This document shows positions 26,425 to 34,965 of a stretch of DNA of 64,000 bases, one piece after another. This stretch comes from Enterovibrio gelatinilyticus. GTDB taxonomy: Bacteria > Pseudomonadota > Gammaproteobacteria > Enterobacterales > Vibrionaceae. Under the pieces are notes generated by a model. The model saw nothing but the letters and a program-made list of their open reading frames with translations, was not told the DNA's origin and did no database searches. Position numbers and translations under genes: made by a program. The stretch is from positions 18,742-82,741 of the forward strand of contig NZ_JAJUBC010000026.1 in the NCBI RefSeq assembly GCF_028683095.1, given 5' to 3'. Each line of letters opens with the position of its first letter. Positions within the stretch are counted from its first letter, which is position 1.

Positions 26425-26524
26425 CGGGTGTGGGATTCTACTGTTTTCAGTGTGGAATACTGGAAATTAAAAAATATAAAAACATTTAAAAACAATTGGT
26501 TATGAATTTTTGTTTAATGTCGAT

Positions 26525-26552
26525 CTCAAAGTGTGAGTTCAATCACTTTGAG
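26525..26552. promoter_or_regulatory. 9-bp inverted repeat just upstream of csrB copy 2
   Basis: CTCAAAGTG and CACTTTGAG form a perfect inverted repeat with a 10-bp spacer, at about -20 to -46 relative to the second RNA. No equivalent exists upstream of copy 1. It could be an operator for a dimeric regulator or merely a hairpin; there is no T-run for a terminator. Confidence 0.5.
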
Positions 26553-26570
26553 GTTGGTTGTTTTGAAACT

Positions 26571-27011
26571 TGGTTCGCGTAATCTTTGCGGTGTCGGAAG
26601 GATACTGACATACGGAACAGGAACTAACACCACGGACTTGGTTAGCTCAGGATGAGCAGGTAGCGCACGGATTGTGTTACTAGCAAGGAATGCGGCATTA
26701 GGGACAAGGATGGAACGTAGCAGTAAATAGGATATTTGCTGGTCAGGAAGACACTTAGGACAACCCAGGATGGGGGCTTAAGGAATCACTTCAGGATGAA
26801 GTAAAGGACACCCTCAGGACGAGGACGAGAATCGAGACAAGATGACTCGACGGGTCAAGGTAAGACCAAAGGACACCTCCAGGACGGAGAGATAAGGATA
26901 CAGCTGAAGGATTCAGCCACTGATCATGGAATGATGCAGGGAGCACATTCGTAGCAGGATAGCTGCAAGTAAGACCTCAGGGCGCGACGAAAGTCGCGCC
27001 CGTTCTTTTTT
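26571..27011 (+). ncRNA. csrB: CsrB-type regulatory RNA, copy 2
   Basis: A second, tandem CsrB RNA of about 440 nt, about 97.5% identical to copy 1 and with one GGA fewer (GACAGGATG has become GACAAGATG). All main hairpins are kept and the terminator stem carries a compensatory pair change, which indicates that the copy is under selection and not decaying. The 146 bp between its activator box and its start are unlike those of copy 1, and no good -10 is evident by eye, so promoter strength may differ. It reads toward the stop of the DUF3301 gene. Confidence 0.92.
26980..27011 (+). terminator. Terminator of csrB copy 2
   Basis: Stem GGGCGCGAC/GTCGCGCCC (26980-26988 with 26993-27001), GAAA loop, then GTTCTTTTTT. 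Confidence 0.93.
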
Positions 27012-27126
27012 CCGCGACAAATAGATTTTTGCATTTACTTTTTGTGTTTAAAAAATAGTCCCAAAAAACAAGGGTGTTAGTGAGAGACAACATCTTGTGT
27101 CACTAACAGGTACTTCCAGTAAGCGC

Positions 27127-27435
27127 TTACTCTTCTTGAATGGGATATGCTGGCATGTACACGTCTTGTAAGCGCATTCCCCGCATTGTGGCATAGCCCT
27201 GATAGCAATCGATGCCATTCACAGAAAACTCAAAATAATAGCGAGTTTGTATGTTAAGCGGGCCCTTTGGCCAGCCAAAACGATGGCTTCCTCGGGCAAT
27301 GGAGATCAGCTGCACCTCTATTTGCTGGCACCGACGCTGAATAAATTGTTTTGCCAACTCACTTTGACGGCGCTGCTGCCAGAATAAACTGGCAGCAATA
27401 GCAATCACAATTATCCAGATTAAATCTGCGATCAT
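27127..27435 (-). CDS. DUF3301 family membrane-anchored protein
   Basis: A 102-residue protein with one N-terminal membrane helix (IADLIWIIVIAIAASLFW) and a soluble part with QRRCQQIEVQLISIARG and a YYFEFSVNG strand, matching the DUF3301 family of Vibrio and relatives. Its start overlaps the stop of the upstream DUF3549 gene by four bases, so the two are translationally coupled. Function unknown. Confidence 0.82.
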   Translation of the reverse strand: MIADLIWIIVIAIAASLFWQQRRQSELAKQFIQRRCQQIEVQLISIARGSHRFGWPKGPLNIQTRYYFEFSVNGIDCYQGYATMRGMRLQDVYMPAYPIQEE

Positions 27436-28475
27436 GAAGAAGCCTTAACACGTTGCTGTAACTGCTGAACTGCGCTCATTAGTGCCTCTGATGCGCTGCC
27501 ATGAAGCAAAGACAACACGTGCGGACGAAGCGTTGGGATCATCACCAGATCAGCGACCATTTGTTGGAAGAAAGCTTGGTCGTCTTGCTCGGCAACGGCG
27601 ATAAGAAAAACGTCTAAAAGAAGTTCATCAGTGAGTGATTGCCAGCAGCGACCCGCTATCGCAATCAACATTTCGCGGTGTCTAAGAGCCGGAATCGCTA
27701 ATAACTTCTCAAGCAGTGCGCGTCTTGTTTCAGCTGGTGCGCCAGCTAAGGCTCGAACGTGAGCCGCCAGTAAAAACAGATCGGCTTCTTCTGCGTCCAA
27801 CATTTCATTGATGCGCTCTTCGATTCGCGACGCTAGAGCGTTCGGGATCTCACAGTGTTCTAAACACCCCAGCAATGCGTATTTGGGCGTGGTCGGCATG
27901 CTGCTAATGGCTTTGCGAATTCTCGTTGCATTGTTATGGCGATCCATTCTTGCACAAAGATCGGCTAGACCTTGTAGGCCAACACCTTGCCATTTATCCC
28001 AACCTAGCTCGCCGGACGTGTAGTGCTGCGCATGGTCGTAATATTGACTGGCAGGTTGTTGCAACCGATCAGTCAGAAATGCATGGAACATGGCTTTTTT
28101 GTCATCTTGTGGCTTAAACGTGTATGGATTAGCCGCCAGTTTTTCTTGCTCTTCTTCGGTAGGATTTTGGTCGAGACGCGACCCCATCGCTGAAGCAACG
28201 TATTGGATGAAATCACCAAGTGCCGCTTGCTTAAGCAGCCCTCGCTCATCGAGTGGCATCTTCAAAAACCAAACCCAAGGGGCTTGATTAGGTTGCCAGA
28301 AGGCGATGCCCATTTGCGCGTGTTGTTGGGCGGGGTAGGGATAAGCCACTCGGTTTTCTTCGATGGCGATAAAATCCTTTTTGCTAATTTCAGCGACACG
28401 TCGGCTTAGATCGAAAGCGACAAATTCACAATTCGCCTGAGTAAAAATGGTGTGGAGAGAAAGCGTATTTTCCAT
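27432..28475 (-). CDS. DUF3549 family protein
   Basis: A 347-residue protein from ATG 28475, matching the DUF3549 family of gammaproteobacteria; function unknown. The N-terminal MENTLSLHTIFTQANCEFVAFDLSRR and IAFWQPNQAPWVWFLKMPLDE segments are family-typical, and the second half is an alpha-helical, HEAT-like region rich in alanine and leucine. A 50-residue upstream extension is open but unlike the family. It is coupled to the DUF3301 gene and divergent from yqcC. Confidence 0.85.
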   Translation of the reverse strand: MENTLSLHTIFTQANCEFVAFDLSRRVAEISKKDFIAIEENRVAYPYPAQQHAQMGIAFWQPNQAPWVWFLKMPLDERGLLKQAALGDFIQYVASAMGSRLDQNPTEEEQEKLAANPYTFKPQDDKKAMFHAFLTDRLQQPASQYYDHAQHYTSGELGWDKWQGVGLQGLADLCARMDRHNNATRIRKAISSMPTTPKYALLGCLEHCEIPNALASRIEERINEMLDAEEADLFLLAAHVRALAGAPAETRRALLEKLLAIPALRHREMLIAIAGRCWQSLTDELLLDVFLIAVAEQDDQAFFQQMVADLVMIPTLRPHVLSLLHGSASEALMSAVQQLQQRVKASS

Positions 28476-28654
28476 GATAACTTCTAAATTTACTTGCCGT
28501 CGTTGGCGGAGAGCGAAAGGCGAACAGTATACCAACCATCCCAATGAAACGGGGCTGGAAAGGTAACAGGCATTTTCACTGCGTGTTATGAATAATGATA
28601 TGCTAGCGCCATATTGAAATTTCAACCCATGCAGCTAAAGAAGAGAACAATTCT

Positions 28655-28981
28655 ATGAGCAAACACCAAGAAGTTGGGGAGCTACTCGCACAGTTGCAGC
28701 AAGCGCTTGAGCACCATGGGCATTGGCAAGAAACGTCGCCTTCACCTGAAGCTTTAGGGAGCAAAGAACCTTTTGCTATTGATACCCTGACATGTACGGA
28801 ATGGTTGCAATGGATCTTCATCCCAAAAATGTGGTTCCTAACGGCGCATATGCACCCGCTTCCGGTTTCGTTTTCCATTTCGCCTTATGTGGAAGAGGCG
28901 CTTCAAGGTGTTAAAGGGCACGCTGACATTACGCGAGTATCTCAAGACATTGATACCCTTTTTCAAACTCCTTCTCAGTGA
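28655..28981 (+). CDS. yqcC: YqcC family protein (DUF446)
   Basis: A 108-residue protein of the YqcC/DUF446 family. Conserved segments are PFAIDTLTCTEWLQWIFIPKM and the HPLPVSFSISPYVEEAL part. Function unknown, but it is nearly always followed by truC, which begins 12 bp downstream here. Lying between the csrB region and truC matches E. coli, with two DUF genes intervening. Confidence 0.93.
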   Translation: MSKHQEVGELLAQLQQALEHHGHWQETSPSPEALGSKEPFAIDTLTCTEWLQWIFIPKMWFLTAHMHPLPVSFSISPYVEEALQGVKGHADITRVSQDIDTLFQTPSQ

Positions 28982-28993
28982 TACCTAAGTAAG

Positions 28994-29725
28994 ATGCAAA
29001 CCGAATTAGAAATACTATATCGTGATGAATGGCTGATTGCCGTTAATAAGCCGTCTGGCATGCTGGTACATCGTTCTTGGTTAGACAAGGGAGAAACCCG
29101 TTTTGTGATGCAAACGCTGCGTGACCAAATTGGGCAGCATGTGTATCCATTGCATCGTTTGGATCGTCCAACGTCCGGTGTTTTGCTGTTTGCTTTGTCT
29201 TCTGAGATGGCATCACAAATGATGCCTAAATTTGCAGGGCGAGACATTCACAAAACCTATCATGCGATTGTAAGAGGGTGGATCAAGGAAGGTGCGACGC
29301 TCGATTATCCCTTAAAGGAAGAACTGGATAAAATTGCTGACAAGAAAGCCACCAAAGAGCCTGAAGCCAAAGAAGCCATTACGGAATATGAACCGCTCGC
29401 GTATGCGGAGTTACCGATCCCGATGGGACGTTATCAAAGTTGTCGATACACGTTGGTGGAGATGAAACCGCATACGGGTAGAAAGCACCAATTGCGTCGG
29501 CATATGCACCATCTGAGCCACCATATTGTTGGGGATGTGAATCATGGTGATGGTAGACATAACCGATTATTCCGTGACGAATTTGAGTGTCATCAACTCC
29601 TTCTTCATGCATCACGCACGCAGTTTTCTCATCCTGTCACGGGAGAGGCGATCTTGATAGAAGCACAGGTCGATGCGGTTTGGCGACGAGTATTGGAAGG
29701 GCTGGGTTGGGACAGAGAGCTCTAA
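28994..29725 (+). CDS. truC: tRNA pseudouridine(65) synthase TruC
   Basis: TruC makes pseudouridine at position 65 of tRNA-Ile and tRNA-Asp. The 243-residue RluA-family protein has the catalytic aspartate in LHRLDRPTSGVL (D57) and the conserved PHTGRKHQLRRHMHH motif near residues 159-173. It follows yqcC by 12 bp, so they are co-transcribed, and a palindromic terminator follows. Confidence 0.95.
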   Translation: MQTELEILYRDEWLIAVNKPSGMLVHRSWLDKGETRFVMQTLRDQIGQHVYPLHRLDRPTSGVLLFALSSEMASQMMPKFAGRDIHKTYHAIVRGWIKEGATLDYPLKEELDKIADKKATKEPEAKEAITEYEPLAYAELPIPMGRYQSCRYTLVEMKPHTGRKHQLRRHMHHLSHHIVGDVNHGDGRHNRLFRDEFECHQLLLHASRTQFSHPVTGEAILIEAQVDAVWRRVLEGLGWDREL

Positions 29726-29736
29726 GAGCATAAAGC

Positions 29737-29768
29737 AGGACCTAGGATCCTAGGTCCTTTATTTTTAT
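29737..29768. terminator. Terminator between truC and yaeH
   Basis: A perfect 22-bp palindrome AGGACCTAGGATCCTAGGTCCT (given as two halves, 29737-29747 and 29748-29758) is followed by TTTATTTTTA. It ends truC; the A-rich left side is weaker for the convergent yaeH. Confidence 0.8.
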
Positions 29769-30142
29769 AACTTTTCTAGATCTGATTCGATCTCAGCGAT
29801 CTTGCTGGCAACGACTTTCTCTAAGTGACGAAGATCTCGCAGGATTTTTTTCTTGGTATCCTGTTCGCCTTGCTCTTTTCTTACGATTTTATCGAGTTCA
29901 TCAACAACGAGAGAAAGGCTACGGTTAATTTCTGTGACTTCGCGGAAGCGGCCACTTCCACTGTCGACCACGACGTTTTTACGTTGACGTGGGTATTTGA
30001 ATTTCACACTTTTGGCGAACAGTTCGCCTTTTGCTTTGTGAAAGTAAATCTTCAGTGTGTCAGAGTTTGCCTCTTGACGAAGGGTATAGCGCTCTATGTT
30101 TTCTGGATGTTCAATACCGATATTCTGTAGATTCTGATACAT
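29765..30142 (-). CDS. yaeH: UPF0325 family protein YaeH
   Basis: A 125-residue protein of the DUF3461/UPF0325 family. The conserved run includes [20 protein letters not shown] and [19 protein letters not shown], nearly as in E. coli YaeH. Function is unknown. In E. coli the order is yaeH-dapD-glnD-map; here glnD is next with dapD absent. Confidence 0.94.
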   Translation of the reverse strand: MYQNLQNIGIEHPENIERYTLRQEANSDTLKIYFHKAKGELFAKSVKFKYPRQRKNVVVDSGSGRFREVTEINRSLSLVVDELDKIVRKEQGEQDTKKKILRDLRHLEKVVASKIAEIESDLEKL

Positions 30143-30308
30143 AACTGCCTCTTTGCATACACACTGAATATGAGTTTATCTTTTCACTAGGTTCACTTTA
30201 GCAGCACCTTTAAAGCACACCCAATAGCACGACTGATCAATGTCTGAGACTTGTGGTTGAGATCGCCTAAAATGCTGAATGTGAGAGTAAATCCAGTTTC
30301 TTTCACCG

Positions 30309-32930
30309 CTAACTCGCATCATTAATCGCATCAAACAATGCTTCTCGCAATGCTTGCTGCGCGTCTTCAGTCAGTGATTGTCTCTCACCATCTGTGACAA
30401 TGAAAAAGTCTTCTGCTCGTTCACCAATGGTTGTGATTTTTGCCGCCTGTAACGAGACGTTTTGACGAGCAAGTACAGCGCCAACACGCGCCAGAAGCCC
30501 CGGTGTATCAAGGGCAACGAGTTCTAGTAAGGTGCGCCTGCCAGTTCGCGTTGGTAAAAACGTGACTTGGGTTTTTACATTGAAAGCCATGAGCTTTCGT
30601 GGTGCGCGACGCACTGGGATCGTAATGGCACCGTCTTGCATTAATGCGTTTGTGACGCCCTCACGGATTTTTTCATGCCGATCCAAGGAAATTGCATCGT
30701 TGTTGGCATCAAGTACCATAAAGGTATCTAGCGCAAAACCATCTTTACTGGTCATGATTTGTGCGTCTTGAACACTGAGGTTTTTCTTGTCCAAGGAAGC
30801 AACAACGCGGGCAAACAGGCTTGCCTTGTCTTGGCTGTAGACAAATATTTCTGTTCCACCACGGGTCGCATTCTTGCTAACTAGTACCAAAGGTTCATCG
30901 GTACTGTGATTCAATATGTGCTCGCTATGCCATGCGATTTGTTTGTGTGTGTGGCGCAAGAAATAATCCGCTTTGAATCGCTGCCAAAGCAGTTCAATGT
31001 CACGTGGAGTATGACCATGTTTACGTAGCAACGCTGAAGCAAGGTGTTGATTGTGGCGAATACGTTCACGCATATCCGGTGGGTTTTCAAGTCCACGACG
31101 AAGCGCTTTTTGCGTTGAGTAGTATAACTCTGCAAGCAGTGTGCGTTTCCAACTGTTCCACAATTCTGGGTTGGTGGCGTTGATGTCGGCGACGGTTAAG
31201 CAGATGAGGTAATCGAGTCGCTCTTCGTCTCGTACCTTCTGTGCAAATTCAGTAATAACTTCTGGATCGTAGATGTCGCGACGTTGTGCGGTGACTGACA
31301 TAAGCAGGTGATTGCCGACTAACCAGCTGACCAAGTTGGCCTCTGGACGCGAAAAATCATGCTCAATACAAAATGCGTAGGCCTCTTCGGCCCCAATGAC
31401 AGAATGATCACCACCGCGTCCCTTACCAATATCGTGGAACATTGCGGCGAGCAGAAGGAGTTCTGGCTTGGCGAGGCGAGGGTAAACATCACAACAAATC
31501 GGGTGCTTATCGCGATTCTCTTCTTGAGAGTAGCTGTTGATGTGTTTTAAGAGGCGTATGGTGTGCTCATCAACCGTATATGCGTGGAAAAGATCAAACT
31601 GCATTTGACCAACAATTTGACTCCATTGCGGCAAATAGGCTGATAACACACCGTGCTTGTGCATGAGCGAAAAGGCTTTGTGCAGTGCATTGGGGTGGCG
31701 CGTCAGGTCAATGAACTTTTCTTTGGCTTCGGGAATATCACACAAAAAGCGATTAAGGCGACGACGCGCTGTACGTAATTGACGAAGCGTGGGGGCTGAG
31801 ATGGACTCTATCGATTTGTCGTTGGCAATGTGCAAAAACATATCAATGATGGTTTCAGGCCTTGCTTGGAAGAGGGCTGGCTTACGCGCTTCAATCTGTC
31901 TGCCTCGTCGCTGAAAGTCATCACTGAGTACTTCTATTTTTTTGCTGTTAGGTTCATCCTGTATGGCGATTTCGAACAAACGGATGAGCATTTTGTTTAG
32001 TTCCGAGACGCGCCCAAGCGTTCGGTAGAAATCTTTCATCATTAGCTCAATGCCACGATTACCATCACCTTTATAACTGAGAGTTTCCGCGACAGAGGGT
32101 TGGTGTGAAAACGTTAGGCGATTGTCGTAACGGCGAAGCTCAAGGTGCAGAGCAAATCGAATGCGCCACAGCATGGTTTGGCATTCATCCAGTTCGCGAA
32201 ATTCAGCGTCCGTTAAGAAACCATATTTGCTCATCTCGCGCAGGCTTGTCGCGCCAAAGTGACGGCGAGCTATCCAACTGAGTGTATGGATGTCGCGAAG
32301 TCCACCAGGACTTGATTTAATATCGGGTTCTAAGTTGTAAGCGGTATCGTGATAACGAGCGTGACGCTCTTTCTGCTCTTTGACTTTTGCATCAAAAAAC
32401 TTGGCGCTTGGCCAAAATTGCTCAGAATGTATTTGCGTTTTTAGCTCATGATAAATACGTTCGCCACCGCACAACAGCCGCGCTTCTTGTAAGTTAGTGG
32501 CAACTGTCAGGTCGTCTAAACCTACGTCGATGCATTCTTTCAGTGTTCGCACAGCATGCCCCACTTCGAGCTTGAGATCCCAAAGTAAAGTGACAAATTC
32601 ACTGATGCGCCTCTGATAATCTTTATCAATACCCCCTTCACTGAGTATCAATAAATCAATGTCTGATAGCGGGTGCAGTTCCCTGCGACCGTATCCACCT
32701 ACGGCGACAAGCGCAAGGTTAGGATGTCGATGAAAGTTGAAGTGTTGCCACAGCCGAGCGAGGAGGTCGTCAAAATAATCTGAGCGTTGATAGACCAGAT
32801 CATTCACCGATACGTTGTTCAAAAACGCGGTTTTTTGGCTTTCACCAAAAAGCACCAGCTGGTTTTTAAGTTCAACTAGGTTGAGTTGCTCATCAGTAAG
32901 CTCGTTTGGGGCGCACAAAACGTCGTTCAT
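30309..32930 (-). CDS. glnD: Bifunctional PII uridylyltransferase/uridylyl-removing enzyme GlnD
   Basis: GlnD senses glutamine and adds or removes UMP on the PII protein, controlling nitrogen assimilation. The 873-residue protein shows the nucleotidyltransferase motif VGGYGRRELHPLSDIDLLIL with D90 and D92, the uridylyl-removing HD domain AAMFHDIGKGRGGDHSV (HD at 499-500) and two C-terminal ACT domains (about 690-873, with VASLDKKNLSVQDAQI and GAVLARQNVSLQAAKI). Length and domain order are normal. It lies 59 bp after map on the same strand, separated by a terminator. Confidence 0.96.
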   Translation of the reverse strand: MNDVLCAPNELTDEQLNLVELKNQLVLFGESQKTAFLNNVSVNDLVYQRSDYFDDLLARLWQHFNFHRHPNLALVAVGGYGRRELHPLSDIDLLILSEGGIDKDYQRRISEFVTLLWDLKLEVGHAVRTLKECIDVGLDDLTVATNLQEARLLCGGERIYHELKTQIHSEQFWPSAKFFDAKVKEQKERHARYHDTAYNLEPDIKSSPGGLRDIHTLSWIARRHFGATSLREMSKYGFLTDAEFRELDECQTMLWRIRFALHLELRRYDNRLTFSHQPSVAETLSYKGDGNRGIELMMKDFYRTLGRVSELNKMLIRLFEIAIQDEPNSKKIEVLSDDFQRRGRQIEARKPALFQARPETIIDMFLHIANDKSIESISAPTLRQLRTARRRLNRFLCDIPEAKEKFIDLTRHPNALHKAFSLMHKHGVLSAYLPQWSQIVGQMQFDLFHAYTVDEHTIRLLKHINSYSQEENRDKHPICCDVYPRLAKPELLLLAAMFHDIGKGRGGDHSVIGAEEAYAFCIEHDFSRPEANLVSWLVGNHLLMSVTAQRRDIYDPEVITEFAQKVRDEERLDYLICLTVADINATNPELWNSWKRTLLAELYYSTQKALRRGLENPPDMRERIRHNQHLASALLRKHGHTPRDIELLWQRFKADYFLRHTHKQIAWHSEHILNHSTDEPLVLVSKNATRGGTEIFVYSQDKASLFARVVASLDKKNLSVQDAQIMTSKDGFALDTFMVLDANNDAISLDRHEKIREGVTNALMQDGAITIPVRRAPRKLMAFNVKTQVTFLPTRTGRRTLLELVALDTPGLLARVGAVLARQNVSLQAAKITTIGERAEDFFIVTDGERQSLTEDAQQALREALFDAINDAS

Positions 32931-32959
32931 TTTCTTCCTTGAATCTTGCCAAAATAAAA

Positions 32960-32985
32960 AGTCGGCACGAAGGCCGACTTTTTTA
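32960..32985 (-). terminator. Terminator of map
   Basis: On the minus strand AGTCGGC/GCCGACT (32979-32973 with 32966-32960) is followed by a U-rich run. It lies between the map stop and the glnD start; an A-run on the other side also makes it symmetrical. Confidence 0.85.
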
Positions 32986-32989
32986 AAAT

Positions 32990-33787
32990 TTACGCATTAT
33001 TTAGTATTCGAGGCAGCTTTTCATCGCTGCGCAGAGTCAAGATTTCACATCCAGTCTCTGTCACTAAAATGGTGTGCTCCCATTGTGCCGATTTTTTCTT
33101 ATCAGCGGTGTAAACCGTCCAGCCATCATTGTCGTCCAATTCAGTGTTGAATTTTCCGGCGTTAATCATAGGCTCGATGGTGAAACACATACCTGCTTTG
33201 ATTTGTGTGCGGTCACTGTTTTTGTAGTGCACCACTTGCGGCTCTTCATGAAACTCTGCGCCAATGCCATGGCCACAGTAATCTTTCACGATTGAGTATC
33301 GCTTCGGGCGATTTTTGATGAATTTTTGGATCTCTGTACCCAGATCACCAATACGAGCACCTGGTTTTACTTTTTTAAGCGCTTGGTAAAGGCTTTCCTG
33401 AGCGACATGACAAAGTGCTTTGTCTTCGGCAGAAACGTCACCAACAAGGAACATTTTTGACGTGTCACCATGGTAACCATCTTTGATCACTGTGATATCA
33501 ATATTGATGATGTCGCCATCTTTCAGTACATCGCCTTCGCTTGGAATGCCGTGACAAACAACGTGATTGATTGACGTACAAATTGACTTAGGAAAGCCGT
33601 GATAATTGAGCGGCGCAGGGATCGCGCTTTGCGTTTCAGTGATGTATTTGTGGCAAATGTCATCCAACTCTTTCGTTGAAACGCCGACTTGTACATGCGG
33701 CTCGATCATCTCTAGCACGTCAGCAGCAAGGCGACCAGCCTCGCGCATTTTTTCGATTTCTTCAGCTGATTTTATCGTGGCGCTCAT
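32990..33787 (-). CDS. map: Type I methionine aminopeptidase
   Basis: Map removes the initiator methionine from nascent proteins. The 265-residue protein has the metal-binding pita-bread fold residues: NHVVCHGIPS with the substrate histidine, INIDITVIKDGYHGDTSKMF with the two metal aspartates, YCGHGIGAEFHEEPQV, TIEPMIN and the last glutamate in QWEHTILVTE. It is divergent from rpsB, the usual arrangement in gammaproteobacteria. Confidence 0.97.
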   Translation of the reverse strand: MSATIKSAEEIEKMREAGRLAADVLEMIEPHVQVGVSTKELDDICHKYITETQSAIPAPLNYHGFPKSICTSINHVVCHGIPSEGDVLKDGDIINIDITVIKDGYHGDTSKMFLVGDVSAEDKALCHVAQESLYQALKKVKPGARIGDLGTEIQKFIKNRPKRYSIVKDYCGHGIGAEFHEEPQVVHYKNSDRTQIKAGMCFTIEPMINAGKFNTELDDNDGWTVYTADKKKSAQWEHTILVTETGCEILTLRSDEKLPRILNNA

Positions 33788-33932
33788 TGCTTTCTCTCAG
33801 TTGGCTCCCTTCTAAAACACGAGGGAGGAATGGAATGCTATCGCTACATATTATCAATCGCATCGCCTTGTGGAAACCTTACTCTCAAGCAGAGGTGCTT
33901 TTTTATGCTGGATTATAGGGTGCTTTTCATGG

Positions 33933-33938
33933 TATAAA
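33933..33938 (+). promoter_or_regulatory. Probable rpsB promoter -10 element
   Basis: TATAAA followed by a GC-rich discriminator (GCGCGCCG) is typical of stringently controlled ribosomal promoters. The -35 element is not clear. It lies about 170 bp before rpsB and would produce the structured leader. Confidence 0.55.
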
Positions 33939-34034
33939 GCGCGCCGAAATACGCCATCTTGGTTAATCTGAATTTCAGGTTCTATGCTGGTGGTTTCACT
34001 AAATACAATTTAACTAACTCACACACATATCGAC

Positions 34035-34106
34035 ACATGCTCCGGGGTGCCCTTTACGGGTCGGATGTATGGGATATGTGGAGGCCTAACCCCGAGAGGA
34101 ATTATA
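34035..34106 (+). ncRNA. rpsB leader (t44/tff-type RNA)
   Basis: The rpsB leader of gammaproteobacteria is a conserved structured RNA through which S2 represses its own operon. Here CTCCGGGGT (34040-34048) can pair with ACCCCGAG (34089-34096), enclosing a small GCCC/GGGT hairpin, with the outer strand touching the ribosome-binding region GAGAGGA. Boundaries are approximate. Confidence 0.8.
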
Positions 34107-34835
34107 ATGGCTACTGTTTCAATGCGCGACATGCTTAAAGCTGGTGTTCACTTTGGTCACCAAACCCGTTACTGGAACCCTAAGATGAAGCCATTCATCT
34201 TTGGTGCACGTAACAAGGTTCATATCATTAACCTAGAAAAAACTGTACCAATGTTCAACAAAGTACTTGGCGAACTGACTAAAGTTGGTGAGCGTAAAGG
34301 TAAAGTACTTTTCGTTGGTACTAAGCGTGCCGCTAGCGAATCTGTTAAAGCAGCAGCTGAAAGCTGTGATCAGTACTACGTGAACAACCGTTGGTTGGGC
34401 GGTATGCTGACTAACTGGAAAACTGTTCGCCAGTCAATCAAACGTCTTAAAGAGCTAGAAGTACAATCTACTGATGGTACTTTCGAGAAGCTGACTAAGA
34501 AAGAAGCTCTGATGCGCACCCGTGAGATGGAAAAACTTGAAAAATCTCTGGGCGGTATCAAGAACATGGCTGGTCTTCCAGACGCTCTGTTCGTAATCGA
34601 TGCTGATCACGAGCACATTGCTATTAAAGAAGCAAACAACCTGGGTATTCCAGTGTACGCGGTAGTTGATACCAACTCTGACCCAGATGGCGTTGATTTC
34701 GTTATCCCAGGTAACGACGATGCAATCCGCGCAGTTCAACTGTACCTGAACGCTGCTGCACAGTCTTACACTGAAGGCCGTAGCCAGGACATCGTAGCTC
34801 AAGCTGAAGACGAGCTAGTTGAAGTCGCTGAGTAA
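34107..34835 (+). CDS. rpsB: 30S ribosomal protein S2
   Basis: S2 is a 30S subunit protein; the 242-residue sequence starts [20 protein letters not shown] and includes [15 protein letters not shown] and the [20 protein letters not shown] segment. The ATG at 34107 is preceded by GAGAGGA. It heads the rpsB-tsf operon, with a hairpin between the two genes, and has the t44-type autoregulatory leader. Confidence 0.98.
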   Translation: MATVSMRDMLKAGVHFGHQTRYWNPKMKPFIFGARNKVHIINLEKTVPMFNKVLGELTKVGERKGKVLFVGTKRAASESVKAAAESCDQYYVNNRWLGGMLTNWKTVRQSIKRLKELEVQSTDGTFEKLTKKEALMRTREMEKLEKSLGGIKNMAGLPDALFVIDADHEHIAIKEANNLGIPVYAVVDTNSDPDGVDFVIPGNDDAIRAVQLYLNAAAQSYTEGRSQDIVAQAEDELVEVAE

Positions 34836-34906
34836 TACAATTGCTCCTTGTGAGCGTTCTTAGCCATCAGGCTGTCATGAACGGCACTGTAAGCTAAGTA
34901 GGTTAG

Positions 34907-34935
34907 CAGGGGCCCATATTAGGCCCCTGATTTTT
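34907..34935 (+). terminator. Hairpin/attenuator between rpsB and tsf
   Basis: CAGGGGCC/GGCCCCTG (34907-34914 with 34922-34929) is followed by ATTTTTA. It is likely a partial terminator that lowers tsf expression relative to rpsB. Confidence 0.65.
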
Positions 34936-34965
34936 ACCCAAAAGTTTCGAATCGAGGAATGAACA

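Noticed and set aside
25713..27011. Long direct repeat as an insertion sequence or duplicated mobile element
   Set aside because: No transposase frame, terminal inverted repeats or target duplication; many GGA motifs and intrinsic terminators identify both units as CsrB RNAs.
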